In this document: positions 17,517 to 26,479 of the stretch, piece after piece | Numbering within the stretch: the first letter of the stretch is position 1 | How the letters are laid out: the number at the start of each line of letters is the position of its first letter | Origin: Vampirovibrio sp. | Lineage (GTDB): Bacteria > Cyanobacteriota > Vampirovibrionia > Vampirovibrionales > JAJTHC01 | DNA length: 64,000 nt | NCBI GenBank assembly: GCA_024998755.1 | Contig: JACEUU010000003.1 | Span: 1,116,001-1,180,000 of the forward strand | Reading direction: 5' to 3' | Program-made: the position numbers and the translations under genes | The notes under the pieces: generated by a model | Database searches by the model: none | Told to the model about the DNA's origin: nothing | Seen by the model: the letters and a program-made list of their open reading frames with translations, nothing else

Positions 17517-19313
17517 TTACTTGGCTTTAGGTCTGTAGCTGTTGCCACCACTGTAGGATGAACCACCGCCACCTTCACGGCTTCCGCCACTTGTACGTTG
17601 CTGATAGCCACCGCTATTATGCTGGGCACGTTCGCCATAAGGGGCACGGCTTTGACCGCCACCACCACCATAGGAAGACCCACCTTCACGGTTACCACCA
17701 CGGTAACCGCCGCCGCCACCACCATAAGATGACCCGCCGCCACGATTGTTACCACCACGGTAACCGCCGCCGCCGCCACCATAGGAGCGTCTTGCACCGC
17801 CGCCGCCACCTTCGTAGCCACCTTGGTTGTCACGGTGATCTTCAAACGTGCCATCCATAGCTTCATCCACACTCCACTGGCGTTGTAAATGAACTTGACG
17901 TAATAAGGCAGCTGTTACTTCTGCCAAGCCAACTTCTCCGCCAACAAACTGTTTCAAGTAGTTGTGGTAAGGCAATAACAAAGCGTCTTTTTCATCGTTA
18001 GCTAAAATTTCTTCGAGTTGTTTACCAACCAAGGCTAAACCCGCTTTTTGAATGCTTTCAGCAGCAGGCACAGCATGAGGCTCAATCGTCCCTTGGTTTA
18101 TGCGAACAATGCGTTTCAACACACCCACTTGACGACCATTAACCAAGGTAAAGGCTTTACCTTCTTTACCAGCCCGACCTGTTCTACCAATACGGTGAAT
18201 ATAATCTTCATCATCCCGAGGTAAATCAAAGTTGAAAACCGCTTCAAGGTCGTTTACATCTAACCCACGTCCAGCCACATCGGTTGCTACCAAAATTTCA
18301 ACGTGCCCAGCACGGAAACCCTGCATAACCCGAGTTCTAGCGTTCTGGTTCATATCGCCATGTAACGCATCTGCACGGAAGCCTTTATCTCGTAAGAAAG
18401 AAAGTAATTCATCTACTTTTGCTTTAGTGTTACAGAAAACAACACCCCGAGTAATGCCATAAAACGCCAATAAACGGAATAACACTTCAGCTTTTTGGTA
18501 ATCACGCACCACGCTATAGAATTGCTCAATTTTAGGCATACTGCGTTTTTGTTGGCTCACATCAATAACGACAGGATTTTTTTGGAATTGCTGAGCCAAT
18601 TTCAAAATTTGAGGTGCCATGGTGGCTGAAAACAAAATGGTTTGACGCTGTTCTGTAGGAATGTTACCCAAAATGGTTTCCATGTCTTCACGGAAGCCCA
18701 TATCCAACATTTCATCGGCTTCATCCAGCACAACACGTTCTACAGTAGAAAGATCCAACGCACCACGATCAATTAAATCCATCGTTCTACCGGGTGTACC
18801 CACTACTAAAGAAGGGGTTTGTTTCAGTAAGCGAAGTTGATGCCGAATATCTTCGCCACCATAAACACAAACAACAGAAACACCTTTTTGGTTGCCTAGC
18901 AACTGTTTGCACTGTTCCGCAACTTGAAGCACCAATTCCCGAGTAGGGCAAAGAATTAACCCTTGCACTTCTTTCAAGAACGGTTGCAAAGTTTGAATTA
19001 ACGGCATAGCAAACGCACCGGTTTTACCACTACCTGTTTGGGCTTGCCCAATAATATCACGTCCACCCAAAATAACAGGAATGGCTTCTTTTTGAATAGA
19101 GGTTGGGGTGGTGAAGCCCATTTTCGTAATAGCATCTAACAACGCAGGGGAAGTAACGCCCAATGCTTCAAACGCGGCTGTAGGCGAAGAAAAATCATGC
19201 GTTTCAGACTGAGGGGTATTGTTTACAGGCATTTCAAATGCCTTTTCTTCACCAAATGGGGGCAACAAAGCAGCAGCGGCTTTAGGGGAATCTAACATTA
19301 CAATAGTCATCAT
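17517..19313 (-). CDS. deaD: DEAD-box RNA helicase with RGG/Gly-rich tail
   Basis: 598-aa ATP-dependent RNA helicase. The Q motif (TSIQKEAIP), motif I AQTGSGKT, DEAD (VLDEADEMLD), SAT (FSATM), motif V (VATDVAGRGLDV) and motif VI (HRIGRTGRAG) are all intact. After the helicase core and a region of about 90 residues comes a Gly/Arg/Ser/Tyr-rich tail of about 100 residues with repeats such as SYGGGGGGYRGGN, likely an RNA-binding and phase-separating segment. DeaD/CsdA, RhlE and CrhR type enzymes are alternatives. The gene starts with a doubled ATG. Confidence 0.88.
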   Translation of the reverse strand: MMTIVMLDSPKAAAALLPPFGEEKAFEMPVNNTPQSETHDFSSPTAAFEALGVTSPALLDAITKMGFTTPTSIQKEAIPVILGGRDIIGQAQTGSGKTGAFAMPLIQTLQPFLKEVQGLILCPTRELVLQVAEQCKQLLGNQKGVSVVCVYGGEDIRHQLRLLKQTPSLVVGTPGRTMDLIDRGALDLSTVERVVLDEADEMLDMGFREDMETILGNIPTEQRQTILFSATMAPQILKLAQQFQKNPVVIDVSQQKRSMPKIEQFYSVVRDYQKAEVLFRLLAFYGITRGVVFCNTKAKVDELLSFLRDKGFRADALHGDMNQNARTRVMQGFRAGHVEILVATDVAGRGLDVNDLEAVFNFDLPRDDEDYIHRIGRTGRAGKEGKAFTLVNGRQVGVLKRIVRINQGTIEPHAVPAAESIQKAGLALVGKQLEEILANDEKDALLLPYHNYLKQFVGGEVGLAEVTAALLRQVHLQRQWSVDEAMDGTFEDHRDNQGGYEGGGGGARRSYGGGGGGYRGGNNRGGGSSYGGGGGGYRGGNREGGSSYGGGGGQSRAPYGERAQHNSGGYQQRTSGGSREGGGGSSYSGGNSYRPKAK

Positions 19314-19439
19314 AAATAAAAGGGTCTACTTTCTTCCATGCCTCAAAGGGCATGGCGGTTGCGAAAAAAAGCGTCATTTCTCTATATTAATATACACTTT
19401 TCATCGCACTTACTAAATAAGGGAGATAATAAACAATCA

Positions 19440-19920
19440 TGTATAAAAGAGAGACGCTTGGCACAACTTTAGAGACGCACAATTTCATTAAAAGGCTTTT
19501 TAAACAGTTCGTTAAAAATGAAAGAAACGAACGTGTTACCTTTTAGACAACGGCTAGCACTATTTCTGTTATAAGGCTGGAAGCAAAACCAAAAAAGTCG
19601 TTTCGAGCAACAAAATCTTGACTAGACTGACGATGACTAAACACACCGTGCAACACTGAGGAGGGGGCAAAGCCGCTCTTCTCAAACACAAAAAACGCTA
19701 GAGAATGCGATTTCATAATTTAACATACGACAAACAGTTTTAAAATACTAGCGTTTTTTTGTAACCCCCTTTCGATAACCGATTTTTGTTACAAAAAGGG
19801 GTAGTAGAAATCCCTTACCCTTACCCTCACCCTCACCCTAAGGGAGAGGGAACGAGTACCCGCAAAGTCAGGGGCAAGCCCCTACTGAAAAACGTCGACA
19901 AAAAGCACATCCTCTACCAC
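19440..19920. other. Gene-free region with hairpins and a CCCTCACCCT repeat
   Basis: The gap 19314-20052 holds no credible protein gene. AAAAAACGCTAG near 19690 is inverted as CTAGCGTTTTTT near 19749, enclosing about 45 nt. A run of CCCTTACCCTTACCCTCACCCTC (19811-19833, split here as repeated CCCTNACCC units) ends in GGGAGAGGG. The part 19560-19690 is unassigned; it could hold a small RNA, but no known RNA family was recognised. Confidence 0.35.
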
Positions 19921-19928
19921 TACGGGTA

Positions 19929-19956
19929 TTGACAGGCTAATTTTATGGACTAGATT
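19929..19956 (+). promoter_or_regulatory. Candidate sigma-70 promoter for the cytochrome c maturation genes
   Basis: TTGACA (19929-19934), a 16-nt spacer, then TAGATT (19951-19956). It lies about 100 nt before the ATG of ccs1. The -35 is perfect and the -10 is fair. Confidence 0.45.
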
Positions 19957-20052
19957 ACCTTCTTTGCGTTGGAACAGTTGTGTATAGCGTCCACTTTTGC
20001 CATACTGTAAAGATTAAAGACACAACCTATTAGGATTGTTTAAAAAACCGTG

Positions 20053-21501
20053 ATGAAACCGAAGCATCGTCAACCCAAAACGCCTACTTTCGCCACACCA
20101 TGGGTTGGGTTATGGCAATTGGTCTACAGGCAACTCTGTTCAATGGAACTAGCCATTGTACTGTTAATTACCCTAGGCTTAGCGTGCGTGATGGGCAGCC
20201 TACTACCCCAAGAAAACGTAGTAGCCCTAGACCGCATTCAATACCAATTTGGCGATTTCTACCCCTACGCCAAAGCCATGGGCTGGTTTACCCTATTTTC
20301 AAGCCCCTGGTTTATTGGGTTGGAAGCCCTGTTTTTCGCCTCCGTTTCGCTGGGTAGCTTCCACTGGCTAAAGCCCGCTTACAAGCAAATTACGCAAACC
20401 GTCTTTCTTTCAAAACCCAATATTGAAGCCTTTACAAAGCACAAACTCAATATACCCATCAAAACCCAATCGCTTCCCCATGCCCTAGCAACACTGGAAC
20501 AAGCACTGGGGTTTCGGTTTCACGTTCGAGAAATTTCCCCTTCGCACTGGTTGCTTTCCGCCCAAAAAGGCTGGCTGGGCAGAGTGGGCCCGATGGTGGT
20601 GCATACAGGCATTGTACTGCTACTAGCCGCCTGTTTAGTTGGGGCGTTTACAGATTTTTTAGGGCAACACGTTGAAGCCCCTTCGCAAAAATTCTTCCTC
20701 AGTGAAGCGGCTGTTTTGAATACCTCGACCCCTAGCCCATGGTGGTTTGGCAAACTACCCGCATGGCAAGTAAGAATTGACGATTTTACTATGCGATTCT
20801 ACCCGAAAGCCCCCACCAAAGTAGAACAATACGAAACCAAGCTTTCTATTTTAGACCCTGCTACGGGGAAACCCTTAGCTAGCGGGGCATTGTCGGTTAA
20901 TCATCCATTTCATTACGATGGGGTTTCGTTTTACCAAGCTAGCTATCAGCAAACCAGCGGGCATTTCATCAAATTAAACAATACCCCCCCTGAAAAACTA
21001 ATGGCAACAGAAACGCTGGTGGGTAGACCTTACGTCAAGAAAAAGGTGTCTTCCCATCTCACGTTGTGGTTTTTTCCATTAAGTAGACTGACCGATGGCG
21101 TACAACGCAACCAACTACAAGTTTTTGCTCAAGTGAATGGGGTGTTAAAAGGGTTCGGGCAAAAGGTTAGCTTGGCTCAAAAAGAGAGTACCTCGTTAAT
21201 AGAAGGCGATGCCCCGACCCAATTTAAGGGCTTTACTTTACAGTATGTGAAACCTGAAATTGCCACAGGCGTTCAATTTAAAGGAGCCACAGAAGTAGAA
21301 GCGATTTATTTGGCGTTTATATTATTAACCATCGGGTTTTTGATGAGCCAAATTCCTCATTGGCAAGTATGGGGCGTGTTAGAAGCCGATGAAAAAAACC
21401 ACATTCAAGCCTCGTTAGCATGGCGAGCAAAAAAACAATTACCCGCTTTGGAAAAACGACTATCGCAAGCAGTTAAAGCATTGGAAGGGTTAGAATCATG
21501 A
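20053..21501 (+). CDS. ccs1: Cytochrome c biogenesis protein ResB/Ccs1
   Basis: 482-aa System II component that works with CcsA to move heme across the membrane and ligate it to apocytochrome c. It starts with the typical helix MELAIVLLITLGLACVMGSL followed by PQE. Other membrane segments are near FSSPWFIGLEALFF and GPMVVHTGIVLLLAACLVGA (the H is a heme-ligand candidate), then a large periplasmic domain (NHPFHYDGVSFYQASYQ) and a final helix. The ORF can begin with GTG at 20050, but ATG at 20053 is immediately next. Its stop overlaps the start of ccsA by 4 nt (ATGA). Confidence 0.92.
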   Translation: MKPKHRQPKTPTFATPWVGLWQLVYRQLCSMELAIVLLITLGLACVMGSLLPQENVVALDRIQYQFGDFYPYAKAMGWFTLFSSPWFIGLEALFFASVSLGSFHWLKPAYKQITQTVFLSKPNIEAFTKHKLNIPIKTQSLPHALATLEQALGFRFHVREISPSHWLLSAQKGWLGRVGPMVVHTGIVLLLAACLVGAFTDFLGQHVEAPSQKFFLSEAAVLNTSTPSPWWFGKLPAWQVRIDDFTMRFYPKAPTKVEQYETKLSILDPATGKPLASGALSVNHPFHYDGVSFYQASYQQTSGHFIKLNNTPPEKLMATETLVGRPYVKKKVSSHLTLWFFPLSRLTDGVQRNQLQVFAQVNGVLKGFGQKVSLAQKESTSLIEGDAPTQFKGFTLQYVKPEIATGVQFKGATEVEAIYLAFILLTIGFLMSQIPHWQVWGVLEADEKNHIQASLAWRAKKQLPALEKRLSQAVKALEGLES

Positions 21502-22376
21502 TGGTTCCGCTACAACAATATGAAGTAGGCGTATGGACGGCGTTAATTTTTACAGGCATTTCCCTACTGCTTGGCTTACTTCAATGGGTTAAAAACTTTC
21601 CCCGCCACGGGGAAGGAAAACCAATTTATTGGGGGAAGTTACCCGTGGCATTTATGGCGGTTTCCGCTGGGCAATTGCTAATGGTGTATATTGTTCGTTC
21701 AAATTTGGCGGGCTTTTTTGCCTTAACCAATATGTATGAATCGTTATTAGCCGTAGCGTTGGGAATGCAAGGGGTGTGCGTTTTTCTCTTCACGCTAGAA
21801 AAACGCTATTGGCAACACCCCATTCTGTTAGTGTTAGTACAAAGTATGGCGTTGGGCTACCTTTATTGGGCAATGAGCCTCAATTCAGCCATTGAACCCC
21901 TTCAGCCTTCGTTAGTTTCCTATTGGCGAGCCATTCATGTGCCCATCATTATGCTTTCTTACAGCCTATTGTTTTTATCTGCCATTGGGGCGGGCTTGTA
22001 TTTATGGCAGCTAAAAACGGCTAAAAAAACCGAAGCTGGGTTGATTTCAGAAACCACCCAAACCACCCTAGACGTTTACGACAACTGGACGTTTGCCTGC
22101 GTGCAGTGGGCATTTCCGTTATTAACCATTGGTATTGCCCTTGGGGCAGTGTGGGCGAATGAAGCTTGGGGAACGTACTGGAATTGGGACCCTAAAGAGG
22201 CAATGGCGTTGGCAACACTCTTGATTTTTGGGGCGTATTGGCATTTACGGTTGCAGGAACGAGCTTCTAAGGTAGCCCTGCAGTGGATTGTTATTTTAGG
22301 GCTAGCCGTGTTGCTAATTACCTATTTTGGTATTAACTTAATGGGGGTTGGCTTACATTCATACGGACGGTTTTAG
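21498..22376 (+). CDS. ccsA: Cytochrome c biogenesis protein CcsA/ResC
   Basis: 292-aa integral membrane protein of the heme-handling family. The WWD-type loop is present as WGTYWNWDPKEAMAL, flanked by His-bearing helices (WRAIHVPIIMLSYS, MGVGLHSYGRF at the end). Eight or so hydrophobic segments are visible. It starts with a doubled ATG overlapping the ccs1 stop, so the two are translationally coupled. Its TAG stop lies on the edge of a palindromic repeat. Confidence 0.92.
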   Translation: MMVPLQQYEVGVWTALIFTGISLLLGLLQWVKNFPRHGEGKPIYWGKLPVAFMAVSAGQLLMVYIVRSNLAGFFALTNMYESLLAVALGMQGVCVFLFTLEKRYWQHPILLVLVQSMALGYLYWAMSLNSAIEPLQPSLVSYWRAIHVPIIMLSYSLLFLSAIGAGLYLWQLKTAKKTEAGLISETTQTTLDVYDNWTFACVQWAFPLLTIGIALGAVWANEAWGTYWNWDPKEAMALATLLIFGAYWHLRLQERASKVALQWIVILGLAVLLITYFGINLMGVGLHSYGRF

Positions 22377-22441
22377 TAGGGGCGGATTGCATCCGCCCAC
22401 ACCAAAGTTTAGGGAAACGGGCGAATGCAATTCGCCCCTAC
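22376..22441. repeat. GTAGGGGCGGATTGCATCCGCCC palindromic repeat, second copy
   Basis: Left arm GTAGGGGCGGATTGCATCCG, right arm GGCGAATGCAATTCGCCCCTAC, inverted with a few changes that partly keep pairing. It lies between ccsA and the peroxiredoxin gene. Confidence 0.6.
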
Positions 22442-22466
22442 AGATAGATAAAGGAACATTACCCCC

Positions 22467-23063
22467 ATGACTATTCAACAAATTCGGTTACTGGTTTTTA
22501 TTCTGATTGCATTAGATGTAGCAATCATCGCCCTGTTCTTCTTCACTCCCGTGTTTGATGGTTTTAAAGACAAACTAGGTGTTAGCGGTAAAGTAGCCGG
22601 CCAACCAACAGAAAAAATAACATTAGCCATCGGGAATCAAGCCCCGTTATCAATGGTGTTTCAAGCTTCTGGCGAACAGCCCAGCATCACACTACAACAA
22701 TTTGCAAATGAAAAAAAGAGCGTCATCCTCGTTTTTTACCCAATGGATAACACCCCCCTTTGCACCATTCAACTTTGTGCATTACGGGATAACTACCAAG
22801 CCGTTTTAGCCACAGGCACGGCGGTATTGGGCGTCAACCCAGCAGGGTTAGAATCGCACAAAAAATTTGCAGACCAGCATCACTATCCGTTCCCCATTTT
22901 GGTGGATGAAAACCGTCAGTTAGGAAAAGCATTGGGTATTGGCGAACTATTCGGTGCAAATGACCGTACCGTGGTGATTTTAGACGCTACCGGCAAAGTA
23001 GCATGGTTTGAACGGGGGAACCCTTCGGTTAAGAGTATTATGGCACATTTGCCAAAAGCGTAA
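22467..23063 (+). CDS. Membrane-anchored peroxiredoxin (Bcp/PrxQ-like)
   Basis: 198 aa. One N-terminal membrane helix (LLVFILIALDVAIIALFFF) would hold the catalytic domain outside the cytoplasmic membrane. The domain is AhpC/TSA type: LVFYPMDNTPLCTIQLCALRD carries the peroxidatic Cys and, five residues on, a second Cys as in PrxQ. The Thr before the first Cys is shifted (TPLC instead of TPxC), which is conservative. A role in removing peroxide, or in redox control of apocytochrome Cys near System II, fits the neighbours, but is inference. Confidence 0.8.
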   Translation: MTIQQIRLLVFILIALDVAIIALFFFTPVFDGFKDKLGVSGKVAGQPTEKITLAIGNQAPLSMVFQASGEQPSITLQQFANEKKSVILVFYPMDNTPLCTIQLCALRDNYQAVLATGTAVLGVNPAGLESHKKFADQHHYPFPILVDENRQLGKALGIGELFGANDRTVVILDATGKVAWFERGNPSVKSIMAHLPKA

Positions 23064-23070
23064 GAATTGA

Positions 23071-23303
23071 TTGCTTCGGGCTAAGGTGGATGCGTTAGGG
23101 GGACTGGCGTCAGCCCCCCTAAGAACCCCCACCGCTTAAGGGGCGGTTCGCCACCCCCTTAAGAAACCCCAGGGGAACAACTGGTTAACAGGCTTTCGTG
23201 TACGTTGGAAACAGGCTTGGGCGGAAGCAAAAGAGGCTCCCTAATTGCCCTGCTTCGCTACGCTCGCACCAGCCTGTCTCCAACTATTGATGATTTGAAG
23301 GTG
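23071..23303. repeat. Structured repeat D, copy 1
   Basis: Three hairpins in a row. The first is a G-rich/C-rich hairpin with a unique loop (about 23098-23121). The second contains TTAAGGGG..CCCCTTAA. The last is a branched hairpin (23204-23284) with outer arms GTTGGAAACAGGCT and AGCCTGTCTCCAAC. Copies 2 and 3 at 30818-31040 and 51287-51500 keep the pairing with different bases. No ORF in it looks real. Confidence 0.75.
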
Positions 23304-23312
23304 AAATTATAG

Positions 23313-23474
23313 TATAGTATTTTGAATAATTACCCGACCCTTATTTTGTAGGGGTGCGATTAACTAGCCCTAGCGGTCTATGCAGGGCAACGCATCCGTT
23401 TGGGGATTGTGGGGTGGACGTAATAAATTACGCCCCTAAATTAAAATAGGCGGTTAATTATTCAAAATACTATA
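23313..23474. repeat. MITE-like element with perfect 20-bp terminal inverted repeats
   Basis: TATAGTATTTTGAATAATTA (23313-23332) is exactly inverted at 23455-23474. The 162-bp interior is mostly the GTAGGGG..CGCCCCTA module seen at 229-382, so modules are exchanged between elements with different ends. It carries no gene. Confidence 0.7.
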
Positions 23475-23564
23475 TCAGCATCAACATCCAAAACAGGCAC
23501 AAAAAAAGATGCTTAGCGGGCATCCTGAGTAAAAAAGAGATTAGAGAGAATAAAAAACAAAAAA

Positions 23565-23645
<81 letters not shown>

Positions 23646-23857
23646 ATTTTGAGTTTATGGTGTTGCATAAGGCGGAATAATCAACCCTTCAACGTCTTTC
23701 AATGTAAACCGAACAAACCCAAAATGCAAGCAATCGTTTTTTGTAACAATTTTGAAAAAGTAGGTCAACAACCGCTGAATATAGTGGTTTTATGCTACTG
23801 TGTGGTGTTTTTTAATTAGGGTTTAGTCAAAAACAATAAAATGGGGTCTTGATAATA

Positions 23858-24295
23858 ATGATGGGATTATTTCAAACAGTGGGTAGCTCTATTGCTAGAG
23901 GGGCAACCAAAGTGGCAAAAGCAGGGGCAAAAGAAGTGATAGGTACTCTTGATGATACAATGCGGTTAGCTAGAGGGGCTAGAAATATTGATCCAGCAGC
24001 AGTAGCCGAACGATTTGAAGGAATTGATGGTGCTTGGAATGTCTTCGACCATGCAACTCATCTCAATACCGCTTCTATTCTTGATATAGTGGAAGATGGC
24101 GTAACCCCAAGTACTTTATCGTTTTTACCTCACGTTGCTCATCAAATTGGTATTATGAAGACTGTCGGAGGAGTGCCTGAGTATGTCAACTTACTTAAAG
24201 CAACCACACCCAACCCCTTGCCTGCTTTAAGAGAAGGGTTCGATTCAGTCCAGTCTATTTTTGCAAGAAATGCAACGTCTAGTAGATTTGCTTAA
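23858..24295 (+). CDS. Hypothetical protein
   Basis: 145 aa starting MMGLFQTVGSSIARGATKVA, with an amphipathic Ala/Lys-rich N-terminal part and a globular-looking remainder (GIDGAWNVFDHATHLNTASI). It has no signal peptide or known domain. The ORF is open 9 nt upstream but the doubled ATG at 23858 fits the local habit. It lies alone between tRNA-Leu and mnmG. Confidence 0.55.
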   Translation: MMGLFQTVGSSIARGATKVAKAGAKEVIGTLDDTMRLARGARNIDPAAVAERFEGIDGAWNVFDHATHLNTASILDIVEDGVTPSTLSFLPHVAHQIGIMKTVGGVPEYVNLLKATTPNPLPALREGFDSVQSIFARNATSSRFA

Positions 24296-24374
24296 CAAAG
24301 CAAAAGATTCTCTAAGCATATTTGTGGTAAGAATAAAGGAGTATGAAACATCTTAAAAAAGGCTTATTTTTGCA

Positions 24375-26330
24375 ATGATGACAACCACAATAAACACTCT
24401 ACCAACCGATACCGCCTACAACCAAGCCATTTACACCGAAAAAGCCGATGTGCTGATTGTCGGGGGCGGACACGCAGGCATTGAAGCCGCCATCGCATCC
24501 GCAAGGCTTGGGGCAAAAACCATCCTCCTCACCATGAATCTAGATACTATCGGGCAAATGAGCTGTAACCCCAGCATCGGTGGCCCTGCCAAAAGCCAAC
24601 TGGTGAGAGAAATCGACGCTTTAGGCGGTGTGATGGGCGAATGTGCGGATGCTACCTACATCCAACGCCGAATGCTAAACACCAGCAAAGGCCCCGCCGT
24701 TAGAGCCTTACGGATGCAAAGCGATAAAGCCCTCTATCGGGATTACGCCAAAAAATTGATTGAAGCTGAGCCTAACCTAAAACTTCGGCAAACGACCATT
24801 TCACAACTATTAACCAACCCTAAAACAGGGGCTATCGAAGGCGTCATGGATGGCTTGGGCGTTGCTTACTTAGCCCCCGCACTCGTGCTAACCACAGGCA
24901 CTTTTTTAAACGGTAGAATTTGGGTCGGTGAAAAAAGTTTCGGTGGCGGACGCCCAGGCGACCCACCCGCCAAAGGCTTAACAGCATCCGTTATGAGCCT
25001 TGGGCTAACCACAGGTAGGCTAAAAACTGGCACACCCCCTCGGTTGGATGGACGCACGATTGATTATTCGGGGTTAGACATTCAAAATGGCGATGATACC
25101 AGCTTCTTCAGCTTTATGCCCAACCGCCCCCAGTTAGACCAAATACCCTGCCATATTACCCGTACCACCGAAATTACGCATGATCTGATTCGGGCAAACA
25201 TTCACCGTTCGCCGATGGTTCAGGGGTTGATGACTGCCGATTGTGGCCCTAGGTATTGCCCCAGCATTGAAGATAAAGTCATACGGTTTGCAGATAAAGA
25301 CTCCCACCACCTGTTTGTAGAACCCGAAGGGCGTTCCACCTACGAGGTTTATTTACAAGGGTTTTCTTCCTGTTTACCGTTTGAAGTGCAGGTAGAGATG
25401 CTTCATTCCCTACCCGGTATGGAACGGGCAGAAATGCTTAAACCTGCGTGTGCCGTGGAATACGACTATTTCCCCGCCTATCAGCTTTCTGCAGGTATGA
25501 TGGTCAAAAAAGTAGCAGGTCTGTTTTTTGCAGGACAAATTAACGGAACGAGTGGGTACGAAGAAGCTGCTGCTCAAGGATTAATGGCTGGCATTAACGC
25601 TGCCCGTTATGCGGGTGGGCAATCAGAATTTGTGTTGCCTCGGTCATCTTCTTATATCGGCACGCTGATTGATGATTTAATTACCAAAGAAATTTTAGAA
25701 CCCTACCGAATGTTGACCAGTAGAAGTGAATACAGGCTATTACTTCGTCAAGATAATGCGGATTTACGCTTAACACCGTATGGGCGTGAAATTGGGTTGG
25801 TCAAAGAAGACCGCTGGCAGGCTTATCAAAATAGAGTTGCCGCTATTGCAGGGGAAAAATCCCGATTAGCCAGTGTGAAACTGCCCGCTACCGATGAAAT
25901 CAACGCCGTGTTAGGTAGCCTAACCGAAGGTGAACAAATTAAAGAAGGTAGTACGTTGCTTCAGTTGTTACGTCGGCCTAAGGTAACGTATGAGGCGTTA
26001 AAAGCGTTGAATTCTGAAACGGGGTTGGTGGCAGGCGATATTGCCGATATTGTGGAAACAGAAATTAAATTTGAAGGCTATATTGAACGCCAAGCACGGG
26101 AAAATAAGCGGGCAGTGCTTTCTGAAAAGCTGAAATTGCCCATTAATGCAGATTATTACGCCATTGCCCAGTTGAGCTTGGAAGCACGGGAAAAACTGGC
26201 CAGGTTTCAACCGTTGGATTTAGCTCAAGCCAATCGGCTTTCTGGGGTGAACCCCTCTGATGTGCAAGTGTTACAGGTGTTGCTAAGTGCGGGAAAGTTA
26301 CCCCTTAAAGTGGTAGAGTCAGCCGTTTAA
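24375..26330 (+). CDS. mnmG: tRNA uridine-5-carboxymethylaminomethyl modification enzyme MnmG (GidA)
   Basis: 651-aa FAD enzyme that, with MnmE, modifies U34 of several tRNAs. The FAD site DVLIVGGGHAGIEAAIASAR is near residue 25, followed by the signatures MSCNPSIGGPAKSQLVREID and GQINGTSGYEEAAAQGLMAG, plus the Cys-containing TADCGPRYCPSIEDK loop. The C-terminal MnmE-binding helical domain is complete (EGYIERQARENKR). It starts with a doubled ATG. No mnmE is in the window. Confidence 0.96.
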   Translation: MMTTTINTLPTDTAYNQAIYTEKADVLIVGGGHAGIEAAIASARLGAKTILLTMNLDTIGQMSCNPSIGGPAKSQLVREIDALGGVMGECADATYIQRRMLNTSKGPAVRALRMQSDKALYRDYAKKLIEAEPNLKLRQTTISQLLTNPKTGAIEGVMDGLGVAYLAPALVLTTGTFLNGRIWVGEKSFGGGRPGDPPAKGLTASVMSLGLTTGRLKTGTPPRLDGRTIDYSGLDIQNGDDTSFFSFMPNRPQLDQIPCHITRTTEITHDLIRANIHRSPMVQGLMTADCGPRYCPSIEDKVIRFADKDSHHLFVEPEGRSTYEVYLQGFSSCLPFEVQVEMLHSLPGMERAEMLKPACAVEYDYFPAYQLSAGMMVKKVAGLFFAGQINGTSGYEEAAAQGLMAGINAARYAGGQSEFVLPRSSSYIGTLIDDLITKEILEPYRMLTSRSEYRLLLRQDNADLRLTPYGREIGLVKEDRWQAYQNRVAAIAGEKSRLASVKLPATDEINAVLGSLTEGEQIKEGSTLLQLLRRPKVTYEALKALNSETGLVAGDIADIVETEIKFEGYIERQARENKRAVLSEKLKLPINADYYAIAQLSLEAREKLARFQPLDLAQANRLSGVNPSDVQVLQVLLSAGKLPLKVVESAV

Positions 26331-26362
26331 TTACAGGCAAATAACGGCTTAATAGAAATAGC

Positions 26363-26391
26363 TTGTCAAAGTAAGGCATTATACTTATAAT
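26363..26391 (+). promoter_or_regulatory. Strong sigma-70 promoter upstream of the secreted Sel1 gene
   Basis: TTGTCA (26363-26368), a 17-nt spacer and a perfect TATAAT (26386-26391), about 90 nt before the start codon. Confidence 0.6.
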
Positions 26392-26479
26392 CTTGTTAGG
26401 ATAATATTAAATAGCCTTCAAATTATTAACGCCTTCAATGAAAGGTGATGATTGATGTGCATTGAAAGGACAATTATTC

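Noticed and set aside
17495..17872. Long alternative ORFs over the Gly-rich tail of the DEAD-box gene
   Set aside because: Produced by the GGN-repeat codons of the real gene; they lack starts and family features.
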